Positions 51,508 to 62,784 of a DNA stretch of 64,000 nt are shown piece by piece. Position numbers and translations under genes: made by a program. Location: assembly GCF_013366805.1 (NCBI RefSeq), contig NZ_WQMO01000001.1, positions 1 to 64,000 on the forward strand, given 5' to 3'. Position 1 is the first letter of the stretch. The number at the start of each line of letters is the position of its first letter. Under the pieces are notes generated by a model. The model made no database searches. It was not told the origin of the DNA and saw nothing but the letters and a program-made list of their open reading frames with translations. The DNA is from Wolbachia endosymbiont of Litomosoides brasiliensis (lineage in GTDB: Bacteria; Pseudomonadota; Alphaproteobacteria; Rickettsiales; Anaplasmataceae).

Positions 51508-52822
51508 TTATGCTGAGTTTATTCCATTGTTGAGAGCCAGTAATAAATTCCCACAGGCGAGAAAAGCTGCAACACTATGCAGCAGATTATAGACAGGAAA
51601 AAATGTCGATGCTATATAAAAATGAAAAGGCATCTTTTGCTGCTTATGACTATTGTTAAAAGAATCAGATTAGTAGTGTGTGCCACTACAAAGTAAGACG
51701 AAAATAATTCGTTTGAAACTTGAATTAATATCAATGAAAGCAATAAAAACTGAGTAGTAAAAGATCAAGAGCTGCAGAGCTGACAATAAAGTTCGATAGC
51801 AAAATTCCTTTAAGTACAGTATATTTATAAAGTAACTTCATATTTTTAAAACGAACAATATAAGTTTGCATGTAGTCCTTGATCCAACGTGCTTGTTGCT
51901 TAATCCAAGCAGGCACGGTAATTGGTGATTCTTCCAATGTTTCCGGATCAATAATTTTAGTTTGATGTCCCATTTATGCAATCTCAAACCTAAGTTAGCA
52001 CATTCACTAACGTTATAAACACCACAGAAAAGCGCTTTCCTTGAAATCTCTACTGAAAAGTGGTTACTGCTATTACCCAAAGGTATCATCATGTTCATTT
52101 TTTGAAATCCAGGCAATAAGCACTGGAGCCAATTCATATATTCTAAAGAAAAGGATTTTGTCAGAAAGTTGTGATTGTAATTATAGCAATTCAGTCTTAT
52201 TTGCGCGCGAGCTAACTTATCGTCACTCTGGTCAAATTCAGTCAGTGTTTTTTAAAACTGCAATGGATCTAAGTTGTAATTTGTATCATATGTCACCACA
52301 TACTTTTCTCTTATGAAACTCGTAGCGTAATTGCATAACTTGGCCTTTATTTTAGGCAAAGAATGAGGCACTTTTATCGCTTCAAAATATTATAGCAGAG
52401 TATGTTTTTCTATAGCTGCAAGTATTTCCTGATCATTGCCTTCTATAAGAAACTTTACATCTAATTTTGATCTTAAGTGATCCAAACTTTTGATGCTTTC
52501 AATCAATTGTTCTATTAACATACTTTATTCATCTACTCTAATCCATTTTTTGGTTGGAGATTTCGCATAAGCTAAAAACCGTAATTATAAGTTTGAACAA
52601 ATAACTAGAACATCAAACTATAAATATTAACATCAAAGCGAAATGTATGTATTTCTCTGTTAGTGTTAAAATTGAAGCTGCAACAAAGAAAAAAGTGAAA
52701 AATACTGAGCTTAGCTTAGTTTTCTTGACTAAAAAGTCAGGTTTTGTAGTATAAATAGTTGCTTGCAAATTCTGAAGTACCAAGGTGCGAGTTAAGAAAA
52801 TTTGTTCGCCATTCGCTTTCAT
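51508..52822 (-). pseudogene. Processive family-2 glycosyltransferase pseudogene
   Basis: Minus-strand pieces in several frames rebuild a GT2 membrane enzyme. 52822-52613 gives an N-terminal part with a hydrophobic helix. From ATG 52518 come KLDVKFLIEGNDQEILAAIE, then VPHSLPKIKAKLCNYA, VVTYDTNYNLDPLQF, LARAQIRLNCYNYN, IPLGNSSNHFSVEIS and CANLGLRLHK. After a frameshift QQARWIKDYMQTY (the QxxRW motif) and membrane helices follow to 51731. A last piece (51633-51508) matches the C-terminal helix region. Two in-frame stops, a frameshift and the altered DxD site make it non-functional. Confidence 0.75.
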
Positions 52823-52966
52823 TAATACATAGCTATCACCGTGGCGGGTCTTGATCCAATAGTTGATATCTCAACTTGTGTATTCAACCATGAAAAAAGT
52901 AGTGTTGTTTAATTTTTACCAGGGCGCTATGTAGAATTTATAGTAAAAGAGTTTTCCTTGTTAAAC

Positions 52967-53443
52967 CTAATGTAGTTTTTTATTTAGGTTGCGTGAGAAT
53001 GAAGATATGACCTCACTACTGCGCTTATTATCCTTATGTTCTTGCATTATTTTCTTTACAGCATCTGCAGCTATGTTTGCTGTGTTAGCTTGCAAATCTC
53101 CGATGGCTTTTTCAACTTGGTCAGTAACTTTCTTCAGGTGAGAACGTGCATTGTTATCTAACGTCTGATCTAGCTGCTTTCTATTGCGTTTAATGATACT
53201 ATCAGCCTTATCGAACGCTTCATTCATCATTTTATTAACTTCCTCATCTAATTTTTTGTATTTTTCAGAGGATTTCTTGTAATACTCCAACATATCTCTT
53301 CTGAATTTTTCAATCTCTTCATTCGTAAGTTTGCTCTTGTTGCGCTTATTGTTAAGAGCATTTTTTACTACTTTCTTTAATAACTTATATGAAAGGATAA
53401 AGCCTACAAAAAAAGCAAGACTAATAATCAGTGACGTAGACAT
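52967..53443 (-). CDS. atpF: ATP synthase F0 subunit b
   Basis: 158 residues: one N-terminal helix (LIISLAFFVGFILSYKLL) followed by a long charged helix, the peripheral stalk. It is the last gene of the F0 operon and 8 bp after the sister b' gene. Confidence 0.85.
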   Translation of the reverse strand: MSTSLIISLAFFVGFILSYKLLKKVVKNALNNKRNKSKLTNEEIEKFRRDMLEYYKKSSEKYKKLDEEVNKMMNEAFDKADSIIKRNRKQLDQTLDNNARSHLKKVTDQVEKAIGDLQANTANIAADAVKKIMQEHKDNKRSSEVISSFSRNLNKKLH

Positions 53444-53451
53444 GAAAACTC

Positions 53452-53931
53452 CTAAAATTCTTTGGATACCAAATTAGCAACAAATTCCTCTTCAATTTCA
53501 GAATTAGTTAACTTATTGTAATAAATCAAGGCGATATTAGTAGCCATTTGCCTTAACTCATCAGTGTGCTCAGACTTGAACTTTGCAACTTTTTCTTCAA
53601 CGAGCTTACTTATTTCTTTGTCTTTCTCTTCCAATATATTCTTTGCGTCAGCCCTCATCTTTTCTACTTGGACTAGTGCATCATCTATGACTTTTTTAGC
53701 TCGCGCCCTAGCTTGATTTAAAGCTGCGTTATATTTAATAGTCTGATTTTCTATGAGCATTAGAAGGTGAATAGAACTATTAAAAGAATTCAATATCCTT
53801 TTACTTCTAGTGTTTATTATTCTATCTAACTTTGGCAGAAATAAATAACGTACTACAAAGAACAGTAAAGAAAAAAAAATTAAAAACCAAAAAACTTGAG
53901 AAAAGAAAGTTGAAGCATCAAGCTGTGGCAT
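53452..53931 (-). CDS. atpG: ATP synthase F0 subunit b'
   Basis: 159 residues: MPQLDASTFFSQVFWFLIFFS is the typical b' start, with an N-terminal membrane helix and a long helical stalk. Two different b-type genes (b and b') are the alphaproteobacterial arrangement. It is 3 bp downstream of atpE. Confidence 0.88.
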   Translation of the reverse strand: MPQLDASTFFSQVFWFLIFFSLLFFVVRYLFLPKLDRIINTRSKRILNSFNSSIHLLMLIENQTIKYNAALNQARARAKKVIDDALVQVEKMRADAKNILEEKDKEISKLVEEKVAKFKSEHTDELRQMATNIALIYYNKLTNSEIEEEFVANLVSKEF

Positions 53932-53934
53932 ATG

Positions 53935-54162
53935 TTAAGCAACAAACATCAATAGCATTGCAAGAACAAACGCGAGCAACCCCGTAAATTCAACCATACC
54001 GGCACCAACATAAACGTAAATTTTCATTTTACTTTCCGATTCAGGGTTTCTTGCAAGCCCACTTAGCATAGTAGAAAATATACTTGCTACACCAAGGCCT
54101 GCTCCCAGTATGCCAAGTACGCTTAAACCAATCGCTATAAACTTTAAAGCTACTAACTCCAT
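53935..54162 (-). CDS. atpE: ATP synthase F0 subunit c
   Basis: 75 residues, helical hairpin forming the rotor ring. The polar loop LARNPESE and the proton-carrying Glu in AGMVEFTGLLAF are visible. Length is standard. Confidence 0.96.
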   Translation of the reverse strand: MELVALKFIAIGLSVLGILGAGLGVASIFSTMLSGLARNPESESKMKIYVYVGAGMVEFTGLLAFVLAMLLMFVA

Positions 54163-54221
54163 ATGTTACCTTTAACTATTTTTTTATGTATTAATTATAA
54201 AACTCTCTAGAGAAAAGTCAA

Positions 54222-54947
54222 TTACTTTACCGTATCTGACAAATATATGCACATTAATATGGTAAATATATAAGCTTGTAGAATTGCAACAAACACTTCG
54301 AATCCTATTAGTGCAATTATAAACAAAAACGGCACAGGGATTAGAGTCAAATGCATATTCATAATAAACCCTGCTACTACTTTAATAATTGTATGACCCG
54401 CAATCATGTTTGCAGCAAGCCTTATTGATAAGCTTATAGGCCTTGCCAAGTAAGCAAATAGCTTAATAAAAATTATCATGGGTGCAAGCCATGATGGAAT
54501 GCCTTCCGGTAACAGTATGCGTAGAAATTTTATTCCTCTTTCTTTGAATCCAACAACTGTTGTATAAGTGAAAACTATCATTGATAGAGCGAAAGTAACT
54601 ATCATATGACTTGTAACCGTAAAACTATAAGGAAGCACACCAACTAAATTACACGATAAAGTGAAAATAAATACTGTAAATACCAACGGAATGTGCTTTA
54701 AGCCTTTGCTTCCAGTGTTATTTTCTATTATGGAAATAACAAAATCATATACGCACTCGACTGCAGCTTGCAAATAGCCTGGTATTATTGCGCCTTGCCT
54801 TACCCCCAAGAGCAAGAAAAGTATGACCGATACTACTGAAATCATCATAAAAAGGGATGAGTTGGTAAAATTTATATCATGCCCGAATAGTTTGGGTAAT
54901 TCTACTATTGTATGTATTTTAAACTGTTCTAGCGGATTTAACTCCAT
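54222..54947 (-). CDS. atpB: ATP synthase F0 subunit a
   Basis: 241 residues, five or six helices. The conserved Arg of the proton channel lies in [12 protein letters not shown]. First gene of the order atpB-atpE-atpG-atpF; F1 genes are elsewhere, as usual in Rickettsiales. Confidence 0.95.
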   Translation of the reverse strand: MELNPLEQFKIHTIVELPKLFGHDINFTNSSLFMMISVVSVILFLLLGVRQGAIIPGYLQAAVECVYDFVISIIENNTGSKGLKHIPLVFTVFIFTLSCNLVGVLPYSFTVTSHMIVTFALSMIVFTYTTVVGFKERGIKFLRILLPEGIPSWLAPMIIFIKLFAYLARPISLSIRLAANMIAGHTIIKVVAGFIMNMHLTLIPVPFLFIIALIGFEVFVAILQAYIFTILMCIYLSDTVK

Positions 54948-55128
54948 TTTTACCCTATAGATTTAGACTGTAACAGTAAATAAAGTATTAATTCTGTGGG
55001 ACGAAGTCAAGAGTTAAGATAGTACAGGACCATGTAACACTAGACTTCTTATAAACTATATAGTTTTTGCCTACTATCATTTGGGTAACTCAAGAAAACT
55101 ACTTGGCACAAGTCTTGCCGTAGATTTG

Positions 55129-55497
55129 AGGTATTCAGTTGTCTTCAATCTGTGTGGATTAAATAACGAGGTATTGCATAATTAGCATCTTATGTTTAAT
55201 TTTTTGCACTATGTGTACTTTTGTCTTCACAACATTTCTAGGTTTTAGCTACATAAGCTGAAACGCGCTTATAGAGTGTTTGGGCAACATAGTATGCTAA
55301 TTTGCAGCAGGATTGGAGAGTAAATACTATCCAATACAGATATTTTTTGCCTTTTTTCTGCCTAGTAAGTTTTTTAAATATTTACGACTAGGGGTTTAGT
55401 CGCATTAAAAAGCAACTAAGTTGTGTTTATTAAGTATTTAAAATGTAAAAAATGCCAATGTTTTTTAATAGATATTAACCAAGGCTTTTTTTCTGCT
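55129..55497 (-). repeat. Dispersed intergenic repeat, copy 3 (inverted)
   Basis: The reverse complement follows copy 1 and copy 2 in block order: GCCTTGGTTAATAT, AACATTGGCA, GGCAGAAAAAAGGCAAAAA, TTTCAGCTTATGTAG, CCTAGAAATGTTGTGAAG, GAAGACAACTGAATACC. It abuts IS630 copy K. Nothing is recognised from 54948 to 55128. Confidence 0.65.
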
Positions 55498-56566
55498 TAT
55501 ATTAATATTGCTATACGAGGAATGGATAAGCAATAGTGAAAAGGAAGCCATACTGAAATAAGTAAAATAGCAGGTTTTTAAACTGCGTTGAAATCAAAAT
55601 TATTGGATAAAGGTTGTGGAATAGGAAAAAAAAGTGCTGAAAAAAGTGTGAAATAACGCATATGTTACAAAAAAACTGAATGCTATAATTATAGCAAAAA
55701 TATGTTGCTGTTCAAGGACAGCACTAATTGCATGGATAAAGCACCTAAAACTTAGAAGAGAAGTAAAATTGTTTACTCACCCTTAACGTCGTAGAAAAAC
55801 TAGATTGAATGAGAGTCAATTTGAGCAACTTGAAGTGTGGATATAAGAAAGTATTAATATTACCATTAGAGAAAAGAGAATAAGAATCCAGGAGAAAATT
55901 TAGCTCAAATGTTAGCAAGTCTATAGTACATTTATAATATGCAAAAAATGAAGTTTTTGTATATTATACCAAGACCAATTCCAATGAATGGGATAAAGGT
56001 ATACAGGAAGAGTTAAAAAACTTAGTAAGACTATTGGTAAGCATCCTGGATAAGAGTTATTTATCTTTGATGAATTGCTATTTAGCATACATTTGAAGTT
56101 GGACAGGTGATCTAAAAAGGGCGTTAGAACACGGGAAAGTAAAATTAGGTGGACAAAATTTTATCTCTACAATGCAGTTAATTCTAGAAATGGAAAGAGA
56201 GCTCTAGCTTATTTGCACCGAATATCAACACTGATTGTATGGATATATTCCTTGAACAGGTGTCTTAATGTTTAAGAATACGAGAAGCCTTTCTTATCGT
56301 GGATTGTGCTAGTTAGCGTAAGTCAAAAAATTTAAAGATACCTAAAAGTATTAAGGTTATATGTTTACCACCATGCTCGTCCGAGTTCAATCCTGTTGAG
56401 AGACTTTGGTTACATATGAGACAGAACATTTTGCGTAATAAGTTTATAATATAATTACTTTACTTGAGTGCGCTTTGTGCAAATGTATTACCTCTTTTTC
56501 TTGCTCCACAATTGAACAACTCTGCTATGTCGCTTATTGACCTGTTAATAATAGGAATTAGCATGA
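55498..56566 (+). mobile_element. IS630-family element (copy K), degenerate
   Basis: A plus-strand copy from TATATTAATATTGC to ATAATAGGAATTAGCATGA with many stops. Readable parts include FEQLEVWI-like coding near 55820 and a LPPCSSEFNPVERLW-like end near 56370. It lies 100 bp before pheT. Confidence 0.8.
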
Positions 56567-56668
56567 ACTTCTCTGTTGTTTCTTGTAATAGAGAAGCTAT
56601 TTACTACAACAAACTTTAAAAGCATTACATTTTATATTACAATAACTTCTTTGTTTCTTTAAGGATTC

Positions 56669-59047
56669 ATGAGGTTTACGTTATCTTGGTTACTAGAGCA
56701 CTTAGAAACCGATGCTAGTTTAGAAGAAATTACTGATAAGTTAACTCATATAGGGTTAGAAGTAGAAGATGTGGTCAACAATACCAAATTGGCGGGGTTT
56801 ATTGTTGTGAGAGTGTTGGAAGTAATGCCTCATCCAAATGCTGATAAGTTGAAGCTGTGTAAAGTAGATGATGGAAGTAAAACTCTACAAATAGTCTGTG
56901 GAGCAAATAACGTTAAAGAAGGCTTAAAGACTGTACTTGCATCTCTTGGCAGCACATTGCCAGAGAGTAATCTCACAATTAAGACCATGAAAATACGAGG
57001 GGTGCTAAGTGAAGGAATGCTCTGTTCTGCTTCTGAGCTTGCGCTGGCTCAAGAGAAAAGTGAAGGAATAATTGAGCTTTCTGACGATTATAAAGTGGGG
57101 GATAAGTTTTTCAATTGTGATTCTGTGATTGATATAAATGTTACTGCAAATCGTGGAGATTGTCTGGGCGTGCATGGGATAGCTCGAGATTTAGCAGCAA
57201 CTGGAATTGGAACATTAAGTTCCTTAACTCATTTTAATGCTATTCCAGCGCATGATGCGAGAGTCCAAGATAGATTCCAGTCTGGAATGACAATGAGCTC
57301 TTCTATAAATGTTAAGGTCATCGACGGCGAGAGCTTTATTAGTGGAGTATACATTTCCAATGTGAGAAATAAGGAGAGCCCAAGATGGTTAAAAGATAGA
57401 TTGGAGTCCATAGGAATGCGTTCCGTTTCTGCAATAGTTGATATTACTAACTATATTATGATGTCCTTTGGTCGCCCGATGCATGCATATGATGCAAAAA
57501 AAATAGAAGGAGAACTCATAGTACGCAAAGCAAACAACGGAGAAAAATTTACTGGTTTAAATGGTAAAGAGTACTTATTAAGCAATGATATAAGCGTTAT
57601 TTCTGATGATGAGAATATTCATGCAATTGCTGGAATTATAGGTGGTGAGTGTAGTAGATGTACACTTGAAACTACCGATATCTTTTTAGAATCTGCTTGG
57701 TTTAATCCTATCTCTGTTGCTAAATCTTCAAGGCAACTCAACATTTCTACAGACTCAAGTTACAGATTTATACGTTCAGTTGATCCTGGATTTGTTCTTG
57801 ATGGGCTCCACTTTGCAGCTCAGATGATTGTTGATTTGTGTGGTGGGGAAGCATCAAATGTAGTATTTGCTGGCAGTTTGGATGAAGCTGACAACAAGGT
57901 GAGTTTTGATTATCAAGATGTAAACAAGTTTGGAAGTGTGTCTATATTGCCTAATGAGATATTTGACATCTTAACAAAATTAGGGTTTAGCGCTGATAAA
58001 AAAACTGAGAATAATTGGAATGTAAAAGTACCAAGCTGGAGATCGGATATTGCTATACCTGCTGACCTAGTTGAAGAGGTGGTAAGAATATATGGATATG
58101 ATAGAATAAAAGAGGAGCCGCTAATAGACAACGTTGAGGTAGAAATCAATACGCACGGTAATTTGTGTATTTTGATGACAAGTAGAGGATTTCATGAAGT
58201 GCTTACTTGGTCATTTATGAGTGAATCGGTAGCTGAAAAATTTGGCTACTCAGGTAAGTTATTTACCATCGATAATCCATTTAATAGTAACTTCAATATA
58301 ATGAGGCCAAGTATCACTCCAAATTTGTTGCAAGTTATTGCCGACAACATTGTCAATGGAGTTTCTGATCTTGCAATTTTTGAGATTGGACCGGTTTATG
58401 ATAGTCTCGACCAACCTAAGTATGTTTTGAGTGGAATAAGGACAGGCAATAATTTGCCGCGAAACCATTATAATACTGATAGGAAGATAGACATTTTTGA
58501 TGCAAAGGCTGACTTAATAGCAGTTTTGGAGTTTTTTAATGTCAGTTATGGAAATTTAATAGTGGAAAGAGCAGAAAAAAAATATTACCACCCAGGAAAG
58601 TCAGGCACTTTCTCCTTCAAGGGTAAGGTAATAGGTTGTTTTGGGGAGTTGCATCCTGATATATTAGATCTTTTTGACATCAAGCAAAAAGTTGTAGGCT
58701 TTGAGATGATATTAGAAAATATTGGAAATTTACCTGTGAACAGAAAAAAATTTATTGATTATAAGTATCAAAGCGTAAAGCGCGATTTTGCGTTTATTGT
58801 AAATAGGGATGTAGAAGTTGGTAGAATAGTCAGCATGGTAAAAAAAAGCTCAGAGCTCATCACGGAAGCTTTCTTATTCGACGTATACTATGGAAATAAC
58901 ATGGAGCCGAATAAAATGTCTATAGCATTATCAGTTACTTTCTGTTCTCCAACTCACACCTTGGTTGAAGAGGAAATTCAAAAAGAATCGAGTGCCATAG
59001 TCAACTTAGTGTGTGAAAATACTGGAGGAATCTTGAGATATATCTAA
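56669..59047 (+). CDS. pheT: Phenylalanyl-tRNA synthetase beta subunit
   Basis: 792 residues: N-terminal tRNA-binding domain (about 39-150), B3/B4 editing domain, B5 and a C-terminal FDX-ACB domain. [13 protein letters not shown] and [11 protein letters not shown] are strong family blocks. Residues about 188-207 ([14 protein letters not shown] and following) are unlike PheT and come from a palindromic repeat inserted in frame at the edge of the editing domain. The partner pheS is not adjacent. The stop is 1 bp from the end of dus on the other strand. Confidence 0.94.
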   Translation: MRFTLSWLLEHLETDASLEEITDKLTHIGLEVEDVVNNTKLAGFIVVRVLEVMPHPNADKLKLCKVDDGSKTLQIVCGANNVKEGLKTVLASLGSTLPESNLTIKTMKIRGVLSEGMLCSASELALAQEKSEGIIELSDDYKVGDKFFNCDSVIDINVTANRGDCLGVHGIARDLAATGIGTLSSLTHFNAIPAHDARVQDRFQSGMTMSSSINVKVIDGESFISGVYISNVRNKESPRWLKDRLESIGMRSVSAIVDITNYIMMSFGRPMHAYDAKKIEGELIVRKANNGEKFTGLNGKEYLLSNDISVISDDENIHAIAGIIGGECSRCTLETTDIFLESAWFNPISVAKSSRQLNISTDSSYRFIRSVDPGFVLDGLHFAAQMIVDLCGGEASNVVFAGSLDEADNKVSFDYQDVNKFGSVSILPNEIFDILTKLGFSADKKTENNWNVKVPSWRSDIAIPADLVEEVVRIYGYDRIKEEPLIDNVEVEINTHGNLCILMTSRGFHEVLTWSFMSESVAEKFGYSGKLFTIDNPFNSNFNIMRPSITPNLLQVIADNIVNGVSDLAIFEIGPVYDSLDQPKYVLSGIRTGNNLPRNHYNTDRKIDIFDAKADLIAVLEFFNVSYGNLIVERAEKKYYHPGKSGTFSFKGKVIGCFGELHPDILDLFDIKQKVVGFEMILENIGNLPVNRKKFIDYKYQSVKRDFAFIVNRDVEVGRIVSMVKKSSELITEAFLFDVYYGNNMEPNKMSIALSVTFCSPTHTLVEEEIQKESSAIVNLVCENTGGILRYI
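57232..57291 (+). repeat. Palindromic repeat inserted in frame in pheT
   Basis: ATTCCAGCGCATGATGCG followed by ATTCCAG-T-CTGGAAT (57274-57288) and GACA. It is the same sequence family as in the midA-like gene and at the dapA end. It adds about 20 codons without breaking the frame. Confidence 0.65.
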
Positions 59048-59048
59048 T

Positions 59049-60005
59049 TCATGTTTGACTAAAGAAGCTAACTATATTTTCTTTCACTTCTATACTATCT
59101 ATTGTGTTATTTACTCTCATGCGAAATTCGGATGAGTTCTTAAACCCGCTACTGTACCAGCTTATGTGTTTGCGAGCCATCTTTATTCCCATGTCATTTC
59201 CATAGTACTCGAGAATATTCTCATAATGCTCAAGTATGATGCTCAGTCTCTCTGAAGCTGTTGGCTCGGAAATTTCACTTCCACTTAAAAAGTTTATTGC
59301 TTGGTTAATCAACCAAGGTCTACCATAAGCGCCACGACCTATCATTACTCCATCTGCTTCAGATTCTTTGAGTGCGTTTTGAATATCATTCATATTTTTA
59401 ATATCGCCGTTTACTATTACTGGAATCTTTACTTGCTCTTTAACATTTCTAATAAATTTCCAATCTGCTTGACCGTTATAGAGCTGTGTCCTTGTTCTTC
59501 CATGCACAGTTATCATCTTTGCTCCAAGGTCCTCTGCAATTTTTGCTAAACGTGGGGCATTACGGTTTTCATCGTTCCACCCGGTACGCATTTTCACCGT
59601 AACTGGCACGTTCACCGCTTTGACTACAGCCTTTATTATCTCAGCAGCCTTTTTTTCATCGCGCATTAGCGCTGATCCTGCATAACCATTCACAACTTTT
59701 TTAATTGGGCAACCAAAATTTATATCTATGATTTTAGCTCCCATATTCTCATTTAATCTTGCAGCTTCTGCCATTACATCTGGCTCGTATCCAGCAAGCT
59801 GTACAGCAGTTAATTCATCAACTTTCGCTTTTTGTATACTTTGGCGAGTTTGCATGATCATAGCTCTGCTTGCAATCATCTCTGACACTAACAAGCTTGC
59901 ACCAAGTTTCTTTACAATGCTTCTAAATGGATAATCAGTCACTCCAGACATTGGAGCTAAGATCACCGGAGAATCAATCATCACATTTCCTATTTGCAGG
60001 GGCAT
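59049..60005 (-). CDS. dusB: tRNA-dihydrouridine synthase (DusB-type)
   Basis: 318-residue FMN-dependent TIM-barrel enzyme reducing uridines in the tRNA D loop. Signature [12 protein letters not shown] at the start, [20 protein letters not shown] with the catalytic Cys, and VHGRTRTQ. The start lies inside the end of the upstream protease gene (16-bp overlap), so both are read together. The DusB subtype is judged from the motif style and is less sure. Confidence 0.92.
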   Translation of the reverse strand: MPLQIGNVMIDSPVILAPMSGVTDYPFRSIVKKLGASLLVSEMIASRAMIMQTRQSIQKAKVDELTAVQLAGYEPDVMAEAARLNENMGAKIIDINFGCPIKKVVNGYAGSALMRDEKKAAEIIKAVVKAVNVPVTVKMRTGWNDENRNAPRLAKIAEDLGAKMITVHGRTRTQLYNGQADWKFIRNVKEQVKIPVIVNGDIKNMNDIQNALKESEADGVMIGRGAYGRPWLINQAINFLSGSEISEPTASERLSIILEHYENILEYYGNDMGIKMARKHISWYSSGFKNSSEFRMRVNNTIDSIEVKENIVSFFSQT

Positions 60006-61321
60006 GGAGTTAATGGCAATTTTTTATTATAAATCCATGGTGTACAAGCTTGAACATTTTGCTCTTTTAAAGTAATAGATGTTTGCGTACTTGGCGGAAG
60101 ATCACATAACAATCCGTATTTTAAATGTTCCTTCCATTCTGTGTCATTCATAAGCGCTTCTGCAAATTCTTTTCTTTTCTCTTTTAATTGCTTTAAATCA
60201 GGTTTGTATTTCGATAGCTCTGCGTCAATCTCATCAAATGATTTATTTTCCTTAAACATTTGTGTAATTTTATGAGCATTTTCTAATGCAAATATTCCGC
60301 AGTTATAGCCATCATTTTGCTGTTTAATTGAGGAGCTTCTTATATCATCATTCCCAATTCCCAAGGCCGCTTCCAGTGCACTTACTATACTGTCAGTATT
60401 TATTGGAACGTTAACTAATCCATCTTTTCTTTTCTTACACGTTTGTGCTGTTTCTTGCACATCTTTGCTCATTTCTTTTCTTCCTTGTGTACTTAATGCC
60501 CAAGCTTGCTTGTTGAGAGGAAGCATTAAATCGTTTTTAATTTCATTTGCGTTTTCTATATTACTACGTTGACTACCAAAACGTGGTAGTTTGGCACTAA
60601 AAGAATCACAGTAATAGGCTCTAAATTGTCCACTGCCTGGATTATACGCAATAACTAATGTGGTCCAATGACAATTTCTTAAGTTCACCACTGAGGTGAA
60701 CGTTACTTTTCGATCTTCTTGTTCCACCTTATTTTCGTATTCTATCAGCCTTTCATTCAAAGCTTCAAGATTGCCAGGAATACAGAAAAATACATCATCC
60801 GAAGAGCTTTCTGAATATCCATATTTAATTCTTGCAATATGAGCAATATCATGCTGCTGTAGCCAGTAAGCATATTTTCCTCCGTTTGTCTGATGTACAA
60901 GAGTTTGTAAATCTTCATTGAACTTTTTACTGCCCAAACCACTGTCTTTTGAAGCGATAGAGATAGAGCTTCTACAACTATCGTTCCTTGAACTATATTT
61001 ACTGCTAGTACCACTATTTTCACTTAGAGTCTTTTGATTTTCTTGATTTGCTCCTCTTCCATTAATATAATCCTTTACTAAGTGGTATAAGATTTCAATA
61101 ACTTTATATGCTACTGCAAGAGCTATCCCGATCACAATCCAAACTATAGGATGAGAGATTAACACAGCAAGTGGTAAGATTAGGAGGGGAGATCCTATTG
61201 CCAACCCCAAATAGCCAATAGTAAACGTAGCTGCCAGATGTATACTAAAAGCGTAAATAGCAAATTTCCCACCGACCTTGAGCTTAATAAAGCAAGTGCT
61301 CTCTTCTATAGTGTCTGACAT
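59990..61321 (-). CDS. Membrane-anchored Ulp1/C48-type cysteine protease, candidate effector
   Basis: 443 residues. Two or three hydrophobic helices at about 18-80 are followed by a Ser-rich linker (90-130) and a C-terminal protease-like domain (about 140-400). The catalytic pattern of clan CE is visible in order: His218-Trp ([10 protein letters not shown]), Asp239 (AYYCDSFS), Gln335 and Cys341 ([17 protein letters not shown]). This is the fold of SUMO/ubiquitin-like proteases and of deubiquitylases such as the CidB DUB domain of Wolbachia. Since bacteria lack ubiquitin, a host target is likely (inference). It overlaps dus by 16 bp, so it is embedded in a housekeeping unit. Confidence 0.82.
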   Translation of the reverse strand: MSDTIEESTCFIKLKVGGKFAIYAFSIHLAATFTIGYLGLAIGSPLLILPLAVLISHPIVWIVIGIALAVAYKVIEILYHLVKDYINGRGANQENQKTLSENSGTSSKYSSRNDSCRSSISIASKDSGLGSKKFNEDLQTLVHQTNGGKYAYWLQQHDIAHIARIKYGYSESSSDDVFFCIPGNLEALNERLIEYENKVEQEDRKVTFTSVVNLRNCHWTTLVIAYNPGSGQFRAYYCDSFSAKLPRFGSQRSNIENANEIKNDLMLPLNKQAWALSTQGRKEMSKDVQETAQTCKKRKDGLVNVPINTDSIVSALEAALGIGNDDIRSSSIKQQNDGYNCGIFALENAHKITQMFKENKSFDEIDAELSKYKPDLKQLKEKRKEFAEALMNDTEWKEHLKYGLLCDLPPSTQTSITLKEQNVQACTPWIYNKKLPLTPCPCK

Positions 61322-61474
61322 ATTTACTCTGTGAATGCAAGTTAACTAAATTTTAACAAATTCTAAGGGTAAAGTCAACCATGATGATCCTAGCATCCAT
61401 TCGTGGTATATGCAAAAGTATTGAGTATTAAAAGCTTTTAAAGTACAGTAACAGTATCAGTAGTAGCACAATGT

Positions 61475-62752
61475 ATGCATGATATAAAATATATACGCCA
61501 AAATTCTGAAGGATTTGAAAAAGCAATGGAAAGTAGGGGAGTGAAAGAGTTTTCTGCAGAAGAGATATTAAAAGTTGATCACGAGAAAAGGTCGTTGACC
61601 ACTAAGTTGCAAGATTTGAATAGGCAACGCAATGAAATCACGGAGAAAATAAAAAAGCTCAAAATGAGCAAGAGCCCTTGTGAAGAGCAAATAAAGTTAT
61701 CAAAAAATATCACAAGCGAGATAGAAGCAATCAGCTTAAAAGAGCAAATAGAAAAAGATAAGTTAATTAACATCTTATCTAATTTGCCGAATATCCCTGT
61801 GCAGGATGTGCCAATAGGTGCAGGTGAGAACTCTAATTTAGAGGTGAGGAAATATGGAGAAAGAAGGCAATTTGATTTCGTGCCGAAGTCTCATTATGAG
61901 CTCGGAGAAAGGTTAGGTTTAATGGATTTTGAGCAAGCAGCGAAAATTTCTGGGTCAAGATTTGCAATATTAAAAGGGCAGTTAGCTAAGCTTGGGCGAG
62001 TGCTAATAAATTTTATGCTTGAAATGCATGTTAATGAATTTGGCTATACTGAGGTATATCACCCAGCCTTGGTAAAAGATGAAGCTATGTATAACGTTGG
62101 TCAGCTACCGAAATTTTCTGATGACTCGTACCTAACTACCGGTGAATTGAGATTAATCCCTACAGGTGAGGTGGTTTTAACGAATTCAGTTGCTGGTAAA
62201 ATAGCGGAAGAAAAGGAACTGCCTATTCGTTTTACTGCATATTCAGAATGTTTTCGTAAAGAGGCTGGCAGTGCTGGACGAGACACTAGAGGTATGATAA
62301 GGCAACACCAATTTGGTAAAGTAGAGTTGGTAAGCATCACAACTGAAGATCAATCAAGTGATGAACTTGAGCGTATGATAGGTGTTGCTGAGGAGATATT
62401 AAAAAAATTAGAATTGCCATATAGAGTAATGCTACTATGCAGCGGCGATATGGGCTTTGCTGCGCAAAAGACTTATGATATAGAGGTGTGGTTACCTGAG
62501 CAAAATAAGTATAGAGAAATATCAAGCTGTTCAAATTGTGGTGCGTTTCAGGCAAGGAGAATGAGTGCTAAATACTTTTTGGAAGCAGATAAAAAGGTGA
62601 AAAAATATGTTCACACTTTAAATGGCTCGGCTTTAGCTATAGGAAGAACAATTATTGCCATAATGGAGAATTATCAAAATCCTGATGGGTCAATTGCAAT
62701 ACCAAACGTGTTGCAAAAATACATGAGCAATGGTATTGTTGTAAACAAATAA
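61475..62752 (+). CDS. serS: Seryl-tRNA synthetase
   Basis: 425-residue class II synthetase starting [10 protein letters not shown], with the N-terminal coiled-coil arm (about 30-100, contacts the tRNA-Ser long arm), motif 2 [21 protein letters not shown] and motif 3 [19 protein letters not shown]. Complete. Confidence 0.96.
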   Translation: MHDIKYIRQNSEGFEKAMESRGVKEFSAEEILKVDHEKRSLTTKLQDLNRQRNEITEKIKKLKMSKSPCEEQIKLSKNITSEIEAISLKEQIEKDKLINILSNLPNIPVQDVPIGAGENSNLEVRKYGERRQFDFVPKSHYELGERLGLMDFEQAAKISGSRFAILKGQLAKLGRVLINFMLEMHVNEFGYTEVYHPALVKDEAMYNVGQLPKFSDDSYLTTGELRLIPTGEVVLTNSVAGKIAEEKELPIRFTAYSECFRKEAGSAGRDTRGMIRQHQFGKVELVSITTEDQSSDELERMIGVAEEILKKLELPYRVMLLCSGDMGFAAQKTYDIEVWLPEQNKYREISSCSNCGAFQARRMSAKYFLEADKKVKKYVHTLNGSALAIGRTIIAIMENYQNPDGSIAIPNVLQKYMSNGIVVNK

Positions 62753-62784
62753 TAGTTTCGATAGACAAAAACGAGGAAATAGAG

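Noticed and set aside
59990-61321. Possible cidB/cinB incompatibility gene
   Set aside because: Much shorter than CidB, has membrane helices, lacks the nuclease-like domains and has no cidA-like gene upstream; only the protease domain type is shared.
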